64,000 bases of DNA from JAICJJ01 sp039809985 (GCA_039809985.1 JBDHWC010000003.1:1-64000), one strand, 5' to 3'; counted from the first letter of the stretch, positions 7,451 to 16,635 are shown. The notes: a model not told the origin generated them from the letters alone. Numbers and translations: made by a program.

Positions 7451-8722
7451 TCAGGCGATGGCCGCGAGGTGCTGCGCGTCGGCGAGCAACCGCAGCACCG
7501 GCGCGGGCTGGTCGGCGAGGACCACGGCCACGTCGTCCGGCCGAAGCATCTTCAGCAGGGCACGGATCGCCGAGCGCTCGTTCCGGCTGTGGATGACCAA
7601 CGGCGGCACGTCGTTCGACGTGATGCCGGCGCGGAGGGCCTTGGTGCGAACCGGGTCGACGTTGGCGGAGTGGAGCAGGATCGCGCCGTGGTCGCGACCG
7701 AGCATGCGGCCGACCTCGGCGAGGTCCCCGGTCTCGACGCCCTCGAGCTGGCCGACGACCCGGATCAGGCGACTGGCCGGAATCTGGCCGACGGCCCGCA
7801 AGGTGGAACGGAGGAACCACGGGTGGGCCGGGCGGTCGACGATCACCGTCGCGCCGTTGACGTGCAGCAGGTTGAACGAACCCGGCAAGTCGCTCGGCGT
7901 AACCTCGTGCGTTGCCAGGCCGCGGCCGATGACGTCGAGCGGGATGCCGCACCCGGCCGCGACGACGGTGGCGGCCAAGGCGTTGGCGATCTGGAACGAC
8001 GCCGTGCCTTGGAGGGCGAGCGGCAGTTCGCGCACGCCGACGACCGGGGCGTTCGAGCCGTCCGTGCCGACTCGGAGCTGGTCGTCCTCGAGCCAGGCGG
8101 CCAAGCCGCGGCGGTCGAGGTGGTGGCGGACGAGAGGGGTGTCGCGACTGAGGCCGAAGAGCAAGCGGCGCGCGTCACCGGGGAAGTCGTCCCCGGAGAC
8201 GGCGAAGTCGTCGCCGTTCAGGGCCGCGAAACCGCAGGGATGCACCGACTGCTCCAGCCGGCTCAGGGCGGCCACGGCGACGCGGGTGTGGTCGTGGAGG
8301 AGGCAGGAGCCGTTGTTGCAGCAGAGGTTCGTCACCACCGCGGCGGGATAGGCGTGCGGCGGCAGGCCGACCGCGTGGACGGTGCTCCAGGGGAGTTCCT
8401 GGAAGGCGAGGTCCAGCGAGCCGCTGCCCAGCCGTTCGAGGCTGCGCTGCCACGGCAGGAGTTCGCCCGACTGCGGCACGCCCTCGACCTCGACGCCGAG
8501 GTTGGTCCAGAGCGCGGTTCGCAGGCCCGCCTCGTCGGCGATCGCCTGCAGCAGGCGGACCACGGTCGACTTGCCGCGGGAACCGGCAACGGCGACGACC
8601 GGCGGCAGTCCGGCGCTGGTCACCCGGCGCCGCCAGTCGGCAAACGAGGTCGGGAATTGGGAGATCGACAAGAAGGCGAGTGGAGCGCGGTTCAGCTGCT
8701 CAGCGTCGAGCATCTGCGTCAC
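7451..8722 (-). CDS. Mur-ligase-family ATP-dependent amide ligase (CapB/PgsB-like)
   Basis: 423 aa from GTG 8722, which has AGAGGAGAA 8 bases upstream. It carries the Mur-ligase P-loop AGSRGKSTVVRLL (~46-58). A central domain follows (AAVVTNLCCNNGSCLLHDHTRVAVAALSR interrupted here by ordinary residues) and then a Mur C-terminal-like region. It lacks the N-terminal UDP-sugar domain of MurC-F, which resembles CapB/PgsB, the ligase of poly-gamma-glutamate synthesis, whose P-loop is also GxRGKST. No capA/capC-type partner gene is next to it, so the substrate is unknown. It lies in a leftward block between tatD and polX, 408 bases from tatD. Confidence 0.65.
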   Translation of the reverse strand: MTQMLDAEQLNRAPLAFLSISQFPTSFADWRRRVTSAGLPPVVAVAGSRGKSTVVRLLQAIADEAGLRTALWTNLGVEVEGVPQSGELLPWQRSLERLGSGSLDLAFQELPWSTVHAVGLPPHAYPAAVVTNLCCNNGSCLLHDHTRVAVAALSRLEQSVHPCGFAALNGDDFAVSGDDFPGDARRLLFGLSRDTPLVRHHLDRRGLAAWLEDDQLRVGTDGSNAPVVGVRELPLALQGTASFQIANALAATVVAAGCGIPLDVIGRGLATHEVTPSDLPGSFNLLHVNGATVIVDRPAHPWFLRSTLRAVGQIPASRLIRVVGQLEGVETGDLAEVGRMLGRDHGAILLHSANVDPVRTKALRAGITSNDVPPLVIHSRNERSAIRALLKMLRPDDVAVVLADQPAPVLRLLADAQHLAAIA

Positions 8723-9130
8723 GAGCGATTCTCCTCTGACCGTGCGGGTTCAGCCATCGACGTCCCGGCCGTCCGATCTTCGCGGTGTCGGGTCGACGCG
8801 GGACACGGCGGTTCGGGTGAAATCTCACGACTCTCGAGAGACCGTCGTCGTTGGTTGCTCGCTTTCGGCGTCTGTTGACGTTCCGGCACGCCAGTGTGCC
8901 AGATTCAGGATGCCACAATCGCGCAGGTCCGTGGTTGGTGCGCCCCGCACACCGGCGGTGCCGACAGATTGTGAATGGCAGTCACCGCTCCTTGGTCCCG
9001 AAGCTTGTGCCGCAGGGGGACGCGCCATGATGAGTGCCCCGCCCGATCGCTCAACCATCAGGGGCTGGCCCGACCGCGCGTCCGTTGCCGCGAGCCCCTC
9101 GCGGCCGACGCTGACGGCATACCTGCCTGC
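8723..9130. other. Intergenic region, no gene seen
   Basis: 408 bases between tatD and the Mur-type ligase gene. Short minus-strand frames here lack a ribosome binding site and family features. One inverted repeat, GGCAC...GTGCC (about 8885-8901), is visible. The ligase promoter presumably lies here, but I cannot pick it out. Confidence 0.4.
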
Positions 9131-10024
9131 TCACGGACCATGCAAGCCGTGTGCCCCTGACTTCGGATCGACTCCCCCGACCATCCGGTTCGGCTCATCC
9201 CGCACTGTCCGTTCCGGGCCTGCCGCGGCGGCCGCGACGACGGGCCCGATGGCGAAGAACTGCTCGGCCGTGTTGGTCGTGGCGGCCGCCATCGATTCGG
9301 CGCCCACTCCCCAGATGTCGGCAAGTTGGTGAATCGCGGTGGCCAGGTTGGCCGGCTCGTTGCGTCGGTTTCGAATGCCCGCTGGCACGAGATACGGCGC
9401 GTCGGTTTCGAGCACGATGTTGGCCAATGGCACCGTGGCGAGCACCTGCCTGAGATCGTCGCGGCCGGGTTTGGTGGCGAGCCCTCCGACTCCGAGCAGC
9501 CATCCCCGGCTGATGGCGAGATCGGCCAGCACCTGACTCCCGTCGAACGAGTGGAGCAGCACCGGCGGCAAACTCGCCGAGCGGGTCAGGATTTCGACAA
9601 GCTCGGATTCAGCCGCCCGCTGGTGGATCACGATCGGCAGTGCGAGACGACGGGCAAGGTCAATCTGAGCCACGAATGACTGGCGCTGGAGCGTTTCGTC
9701 TGATCGGCCGCGAAAGTAGTCGAGGCCGATCTCGCCGACCGCCACCGGTCGGCTGGAGCGCAGCGTCGCCTCGAGGGCTTCGAGGGTCTGGGCCGAGAAC
9801 CGGGCTGCTTCCTGCGGATGAAGACCGTACATCCCGCGGATGCCGGGATGGGTCTCGGTCAGGGCGCGGGTGGTGGCCCAGCGATCGGGGTTGTAGCCGA
9901 CGTTGACGATCCGCCGGATGCCCATGTCAGCCGCGCGCTGGAGCACCTCGGGCCGATCGGGGTCGAAGGCCGCATCGTCGAGGTGGGCGTGCGTGTCGAT
10001 GATCTCAACCGGCACGGTGCTCAT
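9131..10024 (-). CDS. tatD: TatD-family metal-dependent deoxyribonuclease
   Basis: 297 aa; ATG 10024 overlaps the glmS stop as ATGA, so the two are co-translated. TatD proteins are two-metal 3'-5' exonucleases of the amidohydrolase-type TIM barrel. Visible ligand motifs are DTHAHLDD (near residue 10), GEIGLDYFR, PIVIHQRAAE, LLHSFDGS and LETDAPYL. The enzyme part ends near residue 255; a ~40-residue tail follows (AAAAGPERTVRDEPNR region) that is low-complexity and unlike the family. Bacterial TatD is implicated in DNA repair after oxidative damage, which would fit the nearby polX, but that link is inferred. Confidence 0.93.
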   Translation of the reverse strand: MSTVPVEIIDTHAHLDDAAFDPDRPEVLQRAADMGIRRIVNVGYNPDRWATTRALTETHPGIRGMYGLHPQEAARFSAQTLEALEATLRSSRPVAVGEIGLDYFRGRSDETLQRQSFVAQIDLARRLALPIVIHQRAAESELVEILTRSASLPPVLLHSFDGSQVLADLAISRGWLLGVGGLATKPGRDDLRQVLATVPLANIVLETDAPYLVPAGIRNRRNEPANLATAIHQLADIWGVGAESMAAATTNTAEQFFAIGPVVAAAAAGPERTVRDEPNRMVGGVDPKSGAHGLHGP

Positions 10025-11787
10025 TTCACCGTGACGCTCTTGGCCAGGTTTCGCGGCCGGTCGGGATCGTTGCCGCGGGCCAGCGCGGCGTGGTAGCCGA
10101 TCATCTGCGGCACCAGCGCGTTGACGATCGGGGCGGCGGCACCGACCTCCGGCACCGGAACGAAGTCGTCGAACACCGGGTCGGGCTCGCTGCCGACCCC
10201 GATCACCCAGCCGCCCCGGCTGCGCAGTTCGGCCGCTCCCGAGAGGATGTCGGCCCGGGTGTCGTCGGACGGGGCGAAGACGAGACAAGGGGTGCCGGGC
10301 TCCACGAGCGCGATGACGCCGTGCTTCAGCTCCCCGCCGGCGAAGCCCTCGGCGTGGACGTAGCTGACTTCCTTGATCTTCAACGCGGCCTCGAGCGCGG
10401 CCGGGTAGGCAGGCCCGCGTCCGATCACGAACATGTGGGCCTGCTCGGCGACGCGCCGACCGATGGCGCGCATCCGGGCGACGGGAACGTCGAGGAGCTG
10501 GGCGGCGATGCCGTTGGCGGCGGCAGTCACCGAGGCGATGCCGGCGTCGTAGTCACCAGCGATCGCATGGGCGATCAGCAACTGCGCGGCGATCATGGCG
10601 GTGTACGACTTGGTTGCCAGCACGCACTGCTCGGGTCCCGCGTTGAGGTGGACCCGGAGGTCGACCATTCGGTCGAGCGAGGATCGCGGCGCGTTGACGA
10701 GCGCGGCGAGCGCCGCGCCACGCTTCCGGGCAGCGAGCATCGCTTCCATCACGTCCGCGGTCTCGCCGCTCTGCGAAAGGGCGACGACCAGCGTGCCGGC
10801 ATCGACCGGCCCGGCGAGGAACCGGAATTCCGAGGCCGGAACCACGTCCACCCGGAGACCGGCGATGGCCCCGAGCAGGTACTGGCCGCTGAGCGCGGCG
10901 TTCGCGGCCGTTCCGCAGCCGGTGAGCACCACGCGTCGCGCCGCCTTGGCGCGCTCGGCGAGGCGGGTGATCTGGTCGCGTCCGTCGCGTGCGAGCCGCA
11001 GCAGCACGTCGGGCTGCTCGGCCATCTCCTTGGCCATGTAGTGCGGATGCGGCCCAAGCTCGGTGTTGACGGCGGCCCAGTCGATGTCGGCGAGGTTGAC
11101 CGGCAAGGGCGAGAGCGTGGTGCGGTCGTAGAGGGCGAGGCCGTCCTTGCCGATCCTCAGCAGCTGGCCGTCCTCGAGGTAGAGCAGCCTGCCGGCGTGC
11201 GGCATGAGGGCGATCGCGTCCGAGGCGATCACCGTCGCGCCCGGGCCGAGGCCGGCAACCAACGGCGAAACCGACTTGGTGGCGACGAGTTCGCGGCTGG
11301 TGACGTCCATCGCCACGATCGCGTTCAGGCCGGCCAAACGGCCAAAGACCTCGCGCACGGCAAGCACGAGGCCGACCCCGGCCCCGACCTGCTCCTCCAG
11401 CAGGTGGGCGACCACCTCGCTGTCGGTCTCCGAGCGGAACCGGTGGCCGCGACCGACCAGTTCGTCGCGCAGTTCCCGATGGTTCTCGATGATCCCGTTG
11501 TGGATGACGGCGAGGTGGCCGGTGCAGTCAAGGTGCGGGTGCGCGTTGAGGTCGGTGACGCCGCCGTGGGTGGCCCAGCGGGTGTGGCCGAAGCCGATGT
11601 CTGACGGTGGCAGGCCGAGCTCAACGCTGGTGATGCGGCCGGTGCGCTTCTCGACCCGGATCGCGTCGCCGTCGGCGATCGCCACTCCCCACGAGTCGTA
11701 GCCCCGGTACTCGAGCGTGCGAAGGGCGCGCAGGAGGTCGGGCCCGATTTCCGCCTCGGTGCCGACATAGCCGAAGACGCCGCACAT
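10021..11787 (-). CDS. glmS: Glutamine-fructose-6-phosphate aminotransferase (isomerizing)
   Basis: 588 aa, typical for GlmS. It makes glucosamine-6-phosphate from fructose-6-phosphate and glutamine, the entry to peptidoglycan amino sugars. The start at 11787 puts the catalytic Cys directly after Met (MCGVFGYVG), as required for the N-terminal glutaminase, and GAGGGGGGA lies upstream. Glutaminase motifs include EYRGYDSWG, GHTRWATHG and HNGIIEN. Two SIS domains follow (LTGCGTAANAALSGQYL; ALSQSGETADVMEAM; the second near FVIGRGPAYPAALEAALK). The C-terminus ends in the conserved RNLAKSVTVK. It leads tatD with a 4-base overlap. No glmS ribozyme-like fold is evident in the upstream gap. Confidence 0.97.
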   Translation of the reverse strand: MCGVFGYVGTEAEIGPDLLRALRTLEYRGYDSWGVAIADGDAIRVEKRTGRITSVELGLPPSDIGFGHTRWATHGGVTDLNAHPHLDCTGHLAVIHNGIIENHRELRDELVGRGHRFRSETDSEVVAHLLEEQVGAGVGLVLAVREVFGRLAGLNAIVAMDVTSRELVATKSVSPLVAGLGPGATVIASDAIALMPHAGRLLYLEDGQLLRIGKDGLALYDRTTLSPLPVNLADIDWAAVNTELGPHPHYMAKEMAEQPDVLLRLARDGRDQITRLAERAKAARRVVLTGCGTAANAALSGQYLLGAIAGLRVDVVPASEFRFLAGPVDAGTLVVALSQSGETADVMEAMLAARKRGAALAALVNAPRSSLDRMVDLRVHLNAGPEQCVLATKSYTAMIAAQLLIAHAIAGDYDAGIASVTAAANGIAAQLLDVPVARMRAIGRRVAEQAHMFVIGRGPAYPAALEAALKIKEVSYVHAEGFAGGELKHGVIALVEPGTPCLVFAPSDDTRADILSGAAELRSRGGWVIGVGSEPDPVFDDFVPVPEVGAAAPIVNALVPQMIGYHAALARGNDPDRPRNLAKSVTVK

Positions 11788-12155
11788 GGGACACGTCCCC
11801 CCTCGACCTGCGTCGACGACGCGGGCCGACATCGCCCGCTCCCGCAGGTCCTCGCGGAACCGTCGGGCTTGGCGCACGATTCGTTGAACGGGGGAGGGAG
11901 TGCACGTTGGGCGGCCTTTGTCAGCGAGTCGCCCCGCTGGTTTGCTCCGACCATGACGACCGTGCCTGCCGGGGAGCCACCCGCCGAATGGTTCGATCGG
12001 CTCCCGCCTCGTCAACTCGCGACTGAGCACGAGTCCCGGCGCTTGTGTTGTGTCCGTACCCTCCCGCGTTGTCCCCGAGTCTACGCCTCGGACGCCCGAA
12101 GGGCAACGGGCTTCCTGTACGCTTTGCCCGACCGGCGGCGAGAAGGGCGGGGGCG
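11788..12155. other. Divergent intergenic region between glmS and purB
   Basis: 368 bases that must carry the promoters of glmS (left) and purB (right). I see no strong -35/-10 pair, no conserved RNA hallmark (tmRNA, SRP or RNase P core) and no gene. Frames that extend glmS upstream through here show no homology. Confidence 0.4.
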
Positions 12156-13478
12156 ATGATCGGGCGGTACACCCGGGAGGAGATGGGGCGGGTCTGGAGC
12201 GAGGCGAACAAGATCGCCTGCTGGCTCCGGGTCGAGGTCGCCGTGTGCGAGGCGTGGCACCGGCGCGGCCGGATTCCGGCCGAGGCCATGCCGGCGATCC
12301 GGGCGGCATCGTGCGATCTCGACCGGATGCGCGAGATCGAGCGCGAGGTCGATCACGACGTGATCGCCTTCCTGCGGGCGACCGGCGAGAGCGTCGGCGA
12401 GGCGTCCCGCTACATTCACCTCGGGCTGACTTCGTCCGACGTGATCGACACGGCGACGGCCCTGCAGTTCTTCGATGCCGCCGACCTGCTGCTCACCGGC
12501 CTGCGCGAGTTGCGCGAGGCGGTCGGCGTGCAGGCGGTGCGCCACAAGCGGACGCTGATGATCGGGCGGACCCACGGCGTGCACGCCGAGCCGACGACCT
12601 TCGGTCTCAAGCTCGCGGTCTGGTACGACGAGCTCGGGCGCCAGCTGCTCCGGTTGCAGATCGCGAGCGCGGACGTGCTGGTCGGCAAGATCTCCGGCGC
12701 GGTCGGGACCCACGCCCACGTTTCGCCAGACTTCGAGACGGAGGTGTGCGAAGCCTTGGGCTTGGCCGTCGCGCCTGCGTCGACCCAGGTCATCCAGCGC
12801 GATCGGCACGCGAACCTCCTCTCCACGATCGCAGTGGTCGGGGCGACGATCGAGAAGATGGCGATCGAGATCCGCCACCTGCAGCGAACCGAGGTGCGCG
12901 AGGCGGAGGAGCCGTTCGACCCCGGCAACCAGGGGTCGTCGGCGATGCCGCACAAGCGAAACCCGCACGCGTCCGAGCGGCTGACCGGGCTGGCGCGACT
13001 GCTGCGAGGCTACGCGCTGGTGGCGCAGGAGAACGTCGCGCTCTGGCACGAGCGCGACATCAGCCACAGCTCAGCCGAGCGGGTGATCTTTCCCGACGCC
13101 TGCATCGTCCTCGACTTCATGCTGGCCGAGGCGAAGGACCTGATCGAGCGGCTGGTCGTCTACCCGGAGCGGATGCTTCGGAACCTCGAGTCGACCGCGG
13201 GCGCGATCTACTCGCAGCCGGCGATGCTGGCCTTGGTCGATGCTGGGATGGACCGACAGGCGGCGTACAAGATCGTGCAACGGCTCGCGCTCGACGCGTG
13301 GGACCACGGGACCTCGCTGCGGGAGGCCCTCGCCGCCGACCCTGAGGTCAGCGCGCGGGTCGCGCCGGAGGTGCTGGATCGCGTCTTCGACCCGTTGGAG
13401 CAGTTGCACCACGTCGACGCGGTGTTTGACCGCGTCGGCTTGGGCGACGTCGAGGTGGTTCGAGCGTTCGAGGACTGA
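12156..13478 (+). CDS. purB: Adenylosuccinate lyase
   Basis: 440 aa. It splits SAICAR to AICAR and adenylosuccinate to AMP in purine synthesis. The start at 12156 (MIGRYTREEM) is preceded by AGAAGGGCGGGGG. Fumarase/aspartase-superfamily features are clear: the TSSDVIDT motif (~residues 90-97), GRTHGVHAEPTTFG with the general acid His, and the signature loop GSSAMPHKRNP carrying the catalytic Ser (~residues 264-274). The C-terminal domain is of normal length. It is followed by the gcv cluster, which has its own promoter. Confidence 0.97.
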   Translation: MIGRYTREEMGRVWSEANKIACWLRVEVAVCEAWHRRGRIPAEAMPAIRAASCDLDRMREIEREVDHDVIAFLRATGESVGEASRYIHLGLTSSDVIDTATALQFFDAADLLLTGLRELREAVGVQAVRHKRTLMIGRTHGVHAEPTTFGLKLAVWYDELGRQLLRLQIASADVLVGKISGAVGTHAHVSPDFETEVCEALGLAVAPASTQVIQRDRHANLLSTIAVVGATIEKMAIEIRHLQRTEVREAEEPFDPGNQGSSAMPHKRNPHASERLTGLARLLRGYALVAQENVALWHERDISHSSAERVIFPDACIVLDFMLAEAKDLIERLVVYPERMLRNLESTAGAIYSQPAMLALVDAGMDRQAAYKIVQRLALDAWDHGTSLREALAADPEVSARVAPEVLDRVFDPLEQLHHVDAVFDRVGLGDVEVVRAFED

Positions 13479-13495
13479 CAGGCGGGCGGCTCGCG

Positions 13496-13524
13496 TTGAC
13501 GGTGCGGGAAGCGGACCCTAGAAT
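13496..13524 (+). promoter_or_regulatory. Promoter of the glycine-cleavage cluster
   Basis: TTGACG (13496-13501), a 17-base spacer and TAGAAT (13519-13524) make the best sigma-70-type promoter in the window. The predicted start near 13531 gives a ~60-base leader before gcvT, too short for a tandem glycine riboswitch. Confidence 0.75.
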
Positions 13525-13590
13525 CGCCGCCGTCGGGAACCACGCCACGATCGCGGCTCGCGGCGCACGGCGCCGGGGTCGGGGTGCGAG

Positions 13591-14730
13591 ATGCACGACG
13601 AGTCACCCGAGAAGTTGCTGACCACGCCGCTGATGAGCCGGCACGAGGCGCTCGGAGCGCGGATGGTCCCGTTCGCCGGCTGGCTGATGCCCGTTCAGTA
13701 CACCGGCATCATCCAGGAGCACCGTGCGGTGCGATCGGCGGCGGGCCTGTTCGACCTGGGTCACATGGGGCAGGTCGACGTGCACGGGCCGGGTGCGCTC
13801 GACTACCTGCAAAACGTCACCACCAACAACGTCGCGCTGATCGAGCCGGGCGGTGCCCAGTACGGGATGCTGCCGAACCCGCAGGGCGGTGTCATCGACG
13901 ACATCATCATCTACCGGAACCCCGCCGGCGACGGCTACATGGTGGTCGTCAACGCGTCGAACCGGGCGAAGGACGTGGCGTGGATGCTGCGGCAACGCGC
14001 CGCGAGCGGCCTCGACGTCACGGTCGAGGACATCTCCGACCGGACCGGGATGATCGCCATCCAGGGACCGCTCGCCGAGTCGATCGTCCAGCCGCTGACC
14101 GCGGTTGACCTTTCTCGACTCGGGGGCTGGACGATCGTCGAAGGGGACGTCGCCGGGGTGCCGTGCCGCATCGCCCGGACCGGGTACACCGGCGAGGACG
14201 GGTTCGAGTTCTACACCCCGATCGACCGGGCCGCGGAACTGTGGGACGCGCTGATCGCCGCGGGCGGCCCGGTCGGGCTGGTGCCGGTCGGGCTCGGGGC
14301 GCGCGACACCCTGCGGCTCGAGGCGCGGATGCCGCTGTACGGCAACGAACTGGGCGAGGACATCTCGCCGCTGGAAGCAGGGCTCGGCTGGGCCGTCAGC
14401 CTCGACAAGGGCGAGTTCGTGGGCGGCGAGCCGATGCGGGCGATGAAGGCGGCCGGCGTGCCGCGCCGCACGGTCGGGTTCCGGCTGACGGAACGGTCCG
14501 GCTCTCCCCGCCACGGCTACGAGGTGCGGGTCGACGGGCGCACGGTCGGCGTGGTGACCAGCGGGGCGATGTCACCGACCCTCGGCGAGAACATCGGGCT
14601 GGCCCTTGTCGACCGAGAGGTGGCCGGGGTCGGCAAGCCGTTGCAGGTCGTGATTCGCGACAAGCCGATCGCGGCCGTGCAAGTGAAACTGCCCTTCTAT
14701 CGCCGCGTCACCGTCGGCGACCGCGCGTAA
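13591..14730 (+). CDS. gcvT: Glycine cleavage system T protein (aminomethyltransferase)
   Basis: 379 aa. It transfers the aminomethyl carbon from lipoyl-GcvH to tetrahydrofolate, releasing ammonia and giving methylene-THF. Visible features are PFAGWLMPVQY near the N-terminus, GLFDLGHMGQ, the folate-domain stretch QGPLAESIV, RTGYTGEDGFEFY (~residues 193-205) and a C-terminal barrel with GVVTSGAMSPTLGENIGLA. The ribosome site before ATG 13591 is weak (GGGGTGCGAG). It is the first gene of gcvT-gcvH-gcvPA. Confidence 0.96.
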   Translation: MHDESPEKLLTTPLMSRHEALGARMVPFAGWLMPVQYTGIIQEHRAVRSAAGLFDLGHMGQVDVHGPGALDYLQNVTTNNVALIEPGGAQYGMLPNPQGGVIDDIIIYRNPAGDGYMVVVNASNRAKDVAWMLRQRAASGLDVTVEDISDRTGMIAIQGPLAESIVQPLTAVDLSRLGGWTIVEGDVAGVPCRIARTGYTGEDGFEFYTPIDRAAELWDALIAAGGPVGLVPVGLGARDTLRLEARMPLYGNELGEDISPLEAGLGWAVSLDKGEFVGGEPMRAMKAAGVPRRTVGFRLTERSGSPRHGYEVRVDGRTVGVVTSGAMSPTLGENIGLALVDREVAGVGKPLQVVIRDKPIAAVQVKLPFYRRVTVGDRA

Positions 14731-14750
14731 CCGAGCACGAGGAGCACAGG

Positions 14751-15140
14751 ATGGCATCGCCGAACGACCTCCGCTACACGAAGACGCACGAATGGGTTCG
14801 ACTTGACGGCGACGTGGCGACGATCGGGATCACCGAGCACGCGGCGACCGAACTTGGCGACATCACCTACCTCGAGCTTCCGGAAGTGGGAGACAAGGTC
14901 TCTTCGAGTTCACCGCTCGGCATTGTCGAGTCGGTGAAGGCCGCCACCGACATCTACTCCCCGGCGGACGGCGAGGTGATCGAGCGGAACGACGAGGCTG
15001 TCGACTCGCCGGACCTGATCAACTCGTCGCCCTACGGCAGTGCTTGGCTGATCAAGGTGCGACTGGAGGACCCGACGCAGGTCGGGGTGCTGATGGACGC
15101 CGCGGCCTACGACAAGTTCGCCGAGGAAACCGGCCACTAA
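14751..15140 (+). CDS. gcvH: Glycine cleavage system H protein
   Basis: 129 aa, normal for GcvH, the lipoyl carrier that shuttles the aminomethyl group between P, T and L proteins. The hallmark is GIVESVKAATDIYSPADGEV, with the lipoylated Lys in ESVKA (~residue 64). ATG 14751 follows GAGGAG, 20 bases after the gcvT stop. The lipoate attachment chemistry must come from genes outside this window. Confidence 0.97.
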   Translation: MASPNDLRYTKTHEWVRLDGDVATIGITEHAATELGDITYLELPEVGDKVSSSSPLGIVESVKAATDIYSPADGEVIERNDEAVDSPDLINSSPYGSAWLIKVRLEDPTQVGVLMDAAAYDKFAEETGH

Positions 15141-15194
15141 CGGCAACCGAGTCTGGGACCCCCGGCGCACAGCCAACGAACGGACAGCGAGGCG

Positions 15195-16535
15195 ATGACC
15201 TTCAATCCCCACACTCCCGAGGACCGCGCGACGATGCTCGCCGCGATCGGGCTGGAGCGCGTCGACGCGTTGTTCGACGTCGTGCCGGCGTCGGTCCGCA
15301 ACCCGTCACTCGAACTGCCGCCCGCCCTGACCGAGATGGAGGCCGCGGCGCGGCTGCGGCGCTTGGCGGAAGCCAACTTCGTCTGCGAGCCGGGGCGCGT
15401 CTTCCTCGGGGCAGGGTCGTATCAGCATTTCGTGCCGGCGACGGTCAACCAGATCCTCTCGCGGGGCGAGTTCTACACTGCCTACACCCCCTACCAGCCC
15501 GAGGTGGCGCAAGGCACGCTGCAGACGATCTACGAGTTCCAGACGATGGTGGCGGCACTCTTCGGGATGGAGGTCGCCAACGCGTCGATGTACGACGGGG
15601 CGACGGCGCTGGCCGAGGGCGCGCTGGTCACCGTGTCGAACAGCAAGGGGCGGAAGCGGATCGTCGTCTCCGGCACCGTGAACCCGGCGTACCGCGGCGT
15701 GCTGCGCACCTACCTGTCCGGCATCGATGTCGAACTGGTCGAACTGCCCGTGCCCAGCGCGGGTTTCGCGGCCACGGCCGACGACGTGCGCGACGCGTTG
15801 AACGAGCAGACCGCATGCCTCGTCGTCCAGTACCCGAACTTCTTCGGCGGCATCGAGGACGTGCAGGCACTGGCCGGCGCGGCGCACGACGTCGGCGCGA
15901 GCCTGGTGGTGAGCACCTATCCCGTGGCGCTGTCGCTGCTGAAGCCGCCGGGCGAACTCGGGGCGGACGTGGTGACGGCGGAAGGGCAGTCGCTCGGCGT
16001 CGCCCAGAGCTATGGCGGTCCGTACGTCGGCTTGCTGGCGTCGTCGCAGCGCTTCGTGCGGCAACTGCCGGGCCGGCTGGTCGGGGTGACGCAGGACACG
16101 GAGGGGAAGCGCGGCTTCGTGCTGACCCTGCAGACGCGCGAGCAACATATCCGCCGAGAGAAGGCGACGAGCAACATCTGCACCAACCAAGGCCTGATGG
16201 CGACGGCGGCGACCGTGCACATGGCCACGCTGGGACCGGAGGGGTTCCGCGAGGTGGGGCGCCGGGCCTACGCGAACGCGCACGAACTGGCCGAGCGGCT
16301 GGGACGGTTGCCGGGATGGGAACTCGCGCTGGACGTGCCGTTCTTCAACGAGTTCGTGATGCGGACGCCGTTGCCTGCTCGCGAGGTGAACGAGCGCCTC
16401 TTGGCCTCGGGCATCGTCGGCGGGTTCGACCTCGGCCGGGTTGACCCGGCGCTCGACCACCACCTGCTGCTCTGCGCCACGGAGATGAACGACTTGGCGG
16501 GGATCGAGGCGTTCGTCGAGGTGGCTGCGGCCTAG
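15195..16535 (+). CDS. gcvPA: Glycine dehydrogenase (decarboxylating) subunit 1
   Basis: 446 aa, the N-terminal half of the split P protein. Diagnostic stretches are FLGAGSYQHFVPATVN, FYTAYTPYQPEVAQGTLQ, EFQTMVAALFGMEVANASMYDG and GKRGFVLTLQTREQHIRREKA. The PLP-binding Lys of the split enzyme sits in subunit 2 (GcvPB), which is not in this window: the next gene is der. ATG 15195 follows CGAGGCG. The cluster can therefore work only with a gcvPB and an L protein encoded elsewhere. Confidence 0.96.
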   Translation: MTFNPHTPEDRATMLAAIGLERVDALFDVVPASVRNPSLELPPALTEMEAAARLRRLAEANFVCEPGRVFLGAGSYQHFVPATVNQILSRGEFYTAYTPYQPEVAQGTLQTIYEFQTMVAALFGMEVANASMYDGATALAEGALVTVSNSKGRKRIVVSGTVNPAYRGVLRTYLSGIDVELVELPVPSAGFAATADDVRDALNEQTACLVVQYPNFFGGIEDVQALAGAAHDVGASLVVSTYPVALSLLKPPGELGADVVTAEGQSLGVAQSYGGPYVGLLASSQRFVRQLPGRLVGVTQDTEGKRGFVLTLQTREQHIRREKATSNICTNQGLMATAATVHMATLGPEGFREVGRRAYANAHELAERLGRLPGWELALDVPFFNEFVMRTPLPAREVNERLLASGIVGGFDLGRVDPALDHHLLLCATEMNDLAGIEAFVEVAAA

Positions 16536-16581
16536 CCGCACCGCCAACGAACGCTCCGCGCGGTGAGGCGCGACATCCCTT

Positions 16582-16635
16582 TGGTATACTCGCGTGCCGC
16601 ATGCCACCGGGTGCGTCGTCGACGCACCCGGGCAT
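16582..16635 (+). promoter_or_regulatory. Extended -10 promoter and 5' hairpin upstream of der
   Basis: TGGTATACT (16582-16590) is an extended -10 (TGn plus TATACT), start near 16597. Directly after it 16601-16635 folds into a strong hairpin: an 11-bp stem (16607-16617 with 16621-16631) with a GTC loop, extended by ATGC/GCAT across a 2-base bulge. CTTGTT follows. It could end gcvPA transcripts or cap the 5' end of the der mRNA. Confidence 0.6.

Noticed and set aside
8880..8905. Sigma-54-like TGGCAC motif on the minus strand
   Set aside because: The TTGC half is missing at the required spacing; it is part of a short inverted repeat only.
11788..12155. Structured RNA (SRP RNA, tmRNA, glmS ribozyme) in the glmS-purB gap
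   Set aside because: None of the conserved core sequences could be found.
13525..13590. Glycine riboswitch before gcvT
   Set aside because: The leader from the predicted start is only ~60 bases and lacks the conserved aptamer core.
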